A DNA stretch of 64,000 bases from Planctomycetota bacterium (lineage in GTDB: Bacteria; Planctomycetota; PLA2; JAEUHO01): positions 46,282 to 110,281 of the forward strand of contig JADZCA010000024.1 of assembly GCA_020851795.1 (NCBI GenBank), in the 5' to 3' direction. The notes under the pieces are model-generated. The model was given only the letters and a program-made list of their open reading frames with translations, was not told the origin of the DNA and did not search any database. Below are positions 60,722 through 64,000 of this stretch, piece by piece (within the stretch, counting starts at the first letter, position 1; each line of letters starts with the position of its first letter). Both the position numbers and the translations under genes were made by a program.

Positions 60722-61963
60722 CTACTTCGGCGAGGCGAGGAGGAGGGTGCCGTCGGCGTAGCCGGCGATCACCTGGCCGTCGCGGCCGTTGGTCGGGAGG
60801 AAGTCGAACATCCCGAAGTCGGCGGTCCGGACGACGGGCAGGCCCTTGCCCTTGCGGAGCTGGGCCGTCTTCTGCGCGTCGATCGTCACGACCCAGTCGC
60901 CGTGCATCATCAGCGGGCGCTCGGAGCCGGCGTCCTTGAACACGTCCTCGCCCGTCGTAGCGACGAAGCAGTGCAGCCCGGTCGCGTTGCGCGCGAACAC
61001 GTAGCCCTCGAACGACTCGACCTTCGTGGCCGGGGCGCCCTCGCCGCCGGCGGTCACCGTCTTCGTGACGGCGCGGCCGACCACCCACGGCGTCTTGCGG
61101 ATCGGCGCGTCGAGGCCCTTGAGCCAGTTCACGCTGCCACTGTGGATGTCGTACCCGCGGAGCAGGTTGTCGTCGCTGCCGAGGAAGGCCCAGTCCTTCG
61201 TGACCGCCGGCGCGCACGTGTTCGCCGCCGTGGTCTCCGACACCCAGTTCACCGTCGGCGTGAGGCCGGACTGGCGGGTCGGGAGCGACGTGAACGTGCG
61301 GTCCTCGCTCGCGACGAGGACGACCTCGCCCGTCGGGTCCACGACCGGCGTGGCGACGACGCGACCGAGCGTGCGGTACGACCAGCCGGGCGTGCCGTCG
61401 GCGAGGTTGACCGTCTCGAGCGTCTTGTTGTTCTGCGACGAGCCGAGCGAGCCGACGAAGGCCATCCCGGCCGTCGCAGCGACGCCCGACGACGCCGAGA
61501 ACGGCAGGCGCACCGGCGAACGGTCGCCGGCCGCGCCCGAGCGCTTGCTGAACCACTCGAGCCAGCAGGCACCCGCGGCGTCCCGCTCGACGAAGACGTA
61601 GTGCGTCGGGCTCTCGGCCGGCGGCGCCGACAGCGGCGAGCGCAGCGACGAGACCCACTTCGCCGACAGCTCACGGCGCGAGAGGCAGTACACCTTGCCC
61701 GTGCTGTCCACCGCGAGGATGTCCTCCGACATCGCGTAGACCTGCGTCAGCGCGGCGCCGAGGTTGACGCGGTACACGTCGGGCGACCACGGGAGCCCCT
61801 CGAGCAGCCGCTCGCCGGCCTCGGCCATCGGGTTCGCGGCGCCGGCGTACGCGCCGTCCGAGCCGCTGGCGCGCGCGCGCGGGGCGTCGGAGACGGGACG
61901 ACCGGCGCAACCGGCGACGAGAACGGCGGCGACAGGGAGCAACAGGGCCCGGCGAGACGTCAT
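60722..61963 (-). CDS. PQQ-like beta-propeller lipoprotein (BamB-type fold)
   Basis: 413 residues. The lipoprotein signal LLLPVAAVLVAGCAG has its lipobox Cys near 19. Repeated propeller blades follow (AVDSTGKVYCLSRRELSAKW, AFVGSLGSSQNNKTLETVNL, VLVASEDRTFTSLPTRQSGL, AFLGSDDNLLRGYDIHSGSV, AGYADGTLLLASPK). Each has the A-x-D-x-x-G/W pattern of PQQ-repeat proteins. BamB, the outer-membrane assembly scaffold, has this fold, but a role in that complex is not shown. A near-consensus promoter lies about 130 bp upstream. Confidence 0.85.
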   Translation of the reverse strand: MTSRRALLLPVAAVLVAGCAGRPVSDAPRARASGSDGAYAGAANPMAEAGERLLEGLPWSPDVYRVNLGAALTQVYAMSEDILAVDSTGKVYCLSRRELSAKWVSSLRSPLSAPPAESPTHYVFVERDAAGACWLEWFSKRSGAAGDRSPVRLPFSASSGVAATAGMAFVGSLGSSQNNKTLETVNLADGTPGWSYRTLGRVVATPVVDPTGEVVLVASEDRTFTSLPTRQSGLTPTVNWVSETTAANTCAPAVTKDWAFLGSDDNLLRGYDIHSGSVNWLKGLDAPIRKTPWVVGRAVTKTVTAGGEGAPATKVESFEGYVFARNATGLHCFVATTGEDVFKDAGSERPLMMHGDWVVTIDAQKTAQLRKGKGLPVVRTADFGMFDFLPTNGRDGQVIAGYADGTLLLASPK

Positions 61964-62096
61964 CGGCGACCTCGGCGACAGGGGGGCGGGACGGGACGCG
62001 GGAACGGCGGGACAGGATCCCGACCGGGCTCGCGCGGCGCCGCGCCTGCGGAGACCCCTGCCCGGGCCGTCCGAGGCGTGACGCGCGATCGCGGCG

Positions 62097-62125
62097 GTTA
62101 TAGGAATCGACCCTCCGGGTGTCAA
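62097..62125 (-). promoter_or_regulatory. Consensus sigma70-type promoter of the PQQ lipoprotein gene
   Basis: On the minus strand a perfect -35 box TTGACA (62125-62120) and a -10 box TATAAC (62102-62097; 5 of 6 bases) are separated by 17 nt. Transcription would start near 62090, leaving a leader of about 125 nt before the ATG at 61963. Confidence 0.75.
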
Positions 62126-62248
62126 GGATGCAGGTCCCGCCCCGATCGCCGCGAACCCGCGTCGGCGAACGACTTCCGTGCGCTTGCGGCCCCGGGGAGC
62201 GTGGCCCGCACGACCCCGGCGCCGTTGCGCGGCGGCCCCCCCCGGCCG

Positions 62249-62254
62249 TAGGAT
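62249..62254 (+). promoter_or_regulatory. TAGGAT -10-like box deciding the yggS start
   Basis: TAGGAT ends 10 nt before GTG 62265 and overlaps the alternative ATG at 62253. A transcript starting here would therefore exclude that ATG. Confidence 0.4.
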
Positions 62255-62264
62255 GCCCGGCGAC

Positions 62265-63071
62265 GTGACGACGCCCCCGGCACCCCCGCCGTCGGCCGGC
62301 GACCTCGCGGACGGGTCGGCGCCGCTCGAGGTCCTCCGGCACAACCTCGCGCAGGTCTACGACCGGATCGAGCGCGCGCGCCGCGCGAGCCCGCGGGCTG
62401 CGGCCGCCGTGACCTTGGTGGCGGTGACCAAGGCGGCCCCCCCGGGGTGCTTCGACCTCCTGCGGGCGCTCGGGGAGCGCGACGTCGGCGAGAACCGGGT
62501 CGCCGACGCCGCGTCCAAGAGGGAGGCGGCCCCCCCGGGCCTCGTCTGGCACGGGATCGGTCACCTCCAGTCCAACAAGGCCAAGAAGGCCGTTCGCACC
62601 TTCGACGTGTTCCACGCCCTCGACTCGGTCCGGCTCGCGGAGGCCCTCGACGCCCTGCTCACCGAGGCGGGCCGGCGCTGGCCCGTCTACGCGCAGGTCA
62701 ACGCCGCGCGGGACCCGGCCAAGGGGGGCGTCGCCCCGGAGGACGCCGGCGCGTTCCTCGAGACCCTCGCGCGTTTCCCCTCGCTCGAGGTGGTCGGCCT
62801 GATGACGATGGCGAAGGAGGACGACCCCGGCGAGCGGGCCCGGTCCTGCTTCCGGACGCTGCGCGAGGTGCGCGACGACGCGCTGCGGCGCGGGACCGGT
62901 CGGGTCCCGCCCCGCGGCCTGTCGATGGGGATGAGCGACGACTTCGAGGTGGCCGTCGAAGAAGGCGCGACGGTCGTCCGCGTGGGCCGCGCGGTGTGGG
63001 CCGGCGTCGGCCCGGATTCCCCCGCGACGCCGGGCGCCCGTCCGCGTACGCTCGACCGACCGAGGACCTGA
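62265..63071 (+). CDS. yggS: YggS-family PLP-binding protein
   Basis: About 268 residues from GTG 62265; an ATG at 62253 would add four residues but lies inside the -10-like box. The PLP lysine is in VTLVAVTK near 52. It is followed by LGERDVGENRVADAASKREA, WHGIGHLQSNKAKKAV, VYAQVNAARDPAKGGV, GLMTMAKEDD and the C-terminal LSMGMSDDFEVAVEEGATVV plus RVGRAVWAG. This is the PLP homeostasis protein found in nearly all bacteria. It is followed 1 bp after its stop by the FHA-kinase gene. Confidence 0.93.
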   Translation: MTTPPAPPPSAGDLADGSAPLEVLRHNLAQVYDRIERARRASPRAAAAVTLVAVTKAAPPGCFDLLRALGERDVGENRVADAASKREAAPPGLVWHGIGHLQSNKAKKAVRTFDVFHALDSVRLAEALDALLTEAGRRWPVYAQVNAARDPAKGGVAPEDAGAFLETLARFPSLEVVGLMTMAKEDDPGERARSCFRTLREVRDDALRRGTGRVPPRGLSMGMSDDFEVAVEEGATVVRVGRAVWAGVGPDSPATPGARPRTLDRPRT

Positions 63072-63072
63072 C

Positions 63073-64000
63073 ATGGCGCTGCGGATCCGGATCGAGCACG
63101 GCCAGGACGCGGGGAGGACCTACCGCCTCGCGGCGGCGGGCACCTACCGCGTCGGCCGCTCGCCGCAGGGGTCCTTCCAGGTCTTGGACATGAAGGTGTC
63201 CAAGGACCACATGGAGCTGGTCCACGACGGGTCCGCGACGACGCTGCGCGACCTCGGGAGCAGCCACGGCACGCTGCTCAACGGCCAGAAGGTCGCGGGC
63301 GACGCGCGCCCGTTGAACCCGGGTGACGAGATCCGCCTCGGGCTGACGGTGCTCCGCGTGCTCTCCGACGGGCCCGGCGACGCCGACGTCAAGCCGACCG
63401 GCCCCGTGCCCGCCGCGTCGGGCGCCCCCGCGCCCGCGGCCGGCACGGCTCCGGCGCCCGCCCCGAAGTCGGTGGGCACGCCGGCCGCGAAGACGCTCCC
63501 GCCCGACGCGCTCGTCGGCCAGACGCTCGCCGGCTACAAGATCCTCGAGAAGGTCGGCGCCGGCGGGATGGGCGCGGTCTACCGCGCCGAGCAGCTCTCG
63601 CTCCACCGCGAGGTCGCCCTCAAGGTCCTCGCCGAGAAGCTCGTCTCCGACTCGGCGTTCGTGGACCAGTTCGTCAACGAGGCCCGCGCCGCGGGCCAGC
63701 TCAACCACCCCAACGTCGTGCAGGTCTACGACGTCGGCCAGGTGGACGGCCGCCACTACTTCTCGATGGAGTACATCCACGGCGGCTCGCTCGACGGGCA
63801 GATCCCCAAGACCGGCGGCGGCGTGTCGTGGGAGAAGGCGCTGCCGTGGTTCCTCGACGCGGCGAACGCGCTGATCTTCGCCGAGAAGAAGGGCATCCTC
63901 CACCGCGACATCAAGCCGGACAACTTCATGCTCGGCCAGGACGGCAGCGTGAAGCTGTGCGACCTGGGCCTCGCGAAGAAGTCGGAGAGCGCCGACCTCC
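63073..64000 (+). CDS. FHA-domain serine/threonine protein kinase (partial, cut by right edge)
   Basis: The open frame begins at ATG 63073, 1 bp after the yggS stop, and runs to the window end (309 codons). Residues 1-95 are an FHA domain (TYRVGRSPQGSFQVLD, KVSKDHMEL, DLGSSHGTLLNGQKV), then a Pro/Ala linker. From about residue 152 a Hanks-type kinase starts: GAGGMGAVYRAEQ (P-loop), VALKVL (catalytic Lys), EARAAGQLNHPNVVQVYDVG-type helix C region, and the loop HRDIKPDNFML. The metal motif is CDLGLAKK, a DLG variant of DFG. It probably phosphorylates and binds phosphothreonine partners. The C-terminus is unseen. Confidence 0.93.
   Translation, partial: MALRIRIEHGQDAGRTYRLAAAGTYRVGRSPQGSFQVLDMKVSKDHMELVHDGSATTLRDLGSSHGTLLNGQKVAGDARPLNPGDEIRLGLTVLRVLSDGPGDADVKPTGPVPAASGAPAPAAGTAPAPAPKSVGTPAAKTLPPDALVGQTLAGYKILEKVGAGGMGAVYRAEQLSLHREVALKVLAEKLVSDSAFVDQFVNEARAAGQLNHPNVVQVYDVGQVDGRHYFSMEYIHGGSLDGQIPKTGGGVSWEKALPWFLDAANALIFAEKKGILHRDIKPDNFMLGQDGSVKLCDLGLAKKSESADL

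Overview
The window is chromosomal DNA from a very G+C-rich bacterium (roughly three quarters G+C by eye over most of its length). The mix of genes fits a member of the Planctomycetota best: tandem FG-GAP/ASPIC (CRTAC1-type) secreted proteins, large carboxypeptidase-regulatory-like secreted proteins, a signal-peptide-bearing TPR-CHAT protein, multihaem cytochromes and an FHA-domain Ser/Thr kinase. Myxococcota or another high-GC group cannot be excluded from sequence alone.

Region 1 (about 1-9.6 kb, possibly to the tRNA-Asn at 13.1 kb) is an accessory element. It has a non-coding left part rich in hairpins, an 11-bp iteron-like motif (GTTTCGTCGCC) seen 11 times between 364 and 2103, and one long unrecognised protein. 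A translationally coupled operon follows: excisionase-like HTH, primase-polymerase/DUF3987 replication protein, TubC-docking-like zinc protein, two small unknowns, two DUF2924-type proteins, a large serine recombinase and an HTH protein. Seven successive junctions overlap by 4 bp (GTGA/ATGA). A lower-GC cargo gene (possible HEPN fold) and a large secreted protein lie between this operon and a tRNA-Asn whose 3' end faces the island.

Region 2 (13.2-26.1 kb) is backbone: a HAD hydrolase, a GNAT/DUF2156 pair, a DEAD-box RNA helicase with a long His/Gly-rich tail, a NifX-like protein with a His-rich tail, an RluB/RsuA-type pseudouridine synthase, an RRM protein, a GIY-YIG-like protein, a DmeF-type Co/Ni exporter, a lipoprotein parvulin and two big secreted carboxypeptidase-regulatory-like proteins.

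Region 3 (26.2-43.3 kb) is rich in exported proteins: a TPR-CHAT protein, a methyltransferase, an alpha-alpha toroid protein, a dihaem protein and an FN3/FG-GAP lipoprotein. These are followed by a coupled operon of a Cys-rich membrane protein, a NosL-like protein, two near-duplicate CRTAC1-type proteins and a small secreted protein, with a third CRTAC1 paralogue beyond it.

Region 4 (43.4-51.5 kb) holds an FtsX/LolD-like ABC pair. Facing it is a sulfur-related respiratory operon: octahaem tetrathionate-reductase-type cytochrome, heptahaem cytochrome, b-type cytochrome, and two YeeE/YedE half-transporters, one fused to a rhodanese domain without its cysteine. An unusually AT-rich 29-bp patch lies upstream of the operon.

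Region 5 (51.5-64 kb) is housekeeping: metallophosphoesterase, Old Yellow Enzyme, membrane-anchored protein, GDPD, accD, rpe, gap, tilS, tatA, PQQ-propeller lipoprotein, yggS, and an FHA-kinase cut by the right edge. About ten genes across regions 2-5 carry a TANNNT box 6-14 nt before the start codon and no Shine-Dalgarno sequence, which suggests that leaderless mRNAs are common in this organism.
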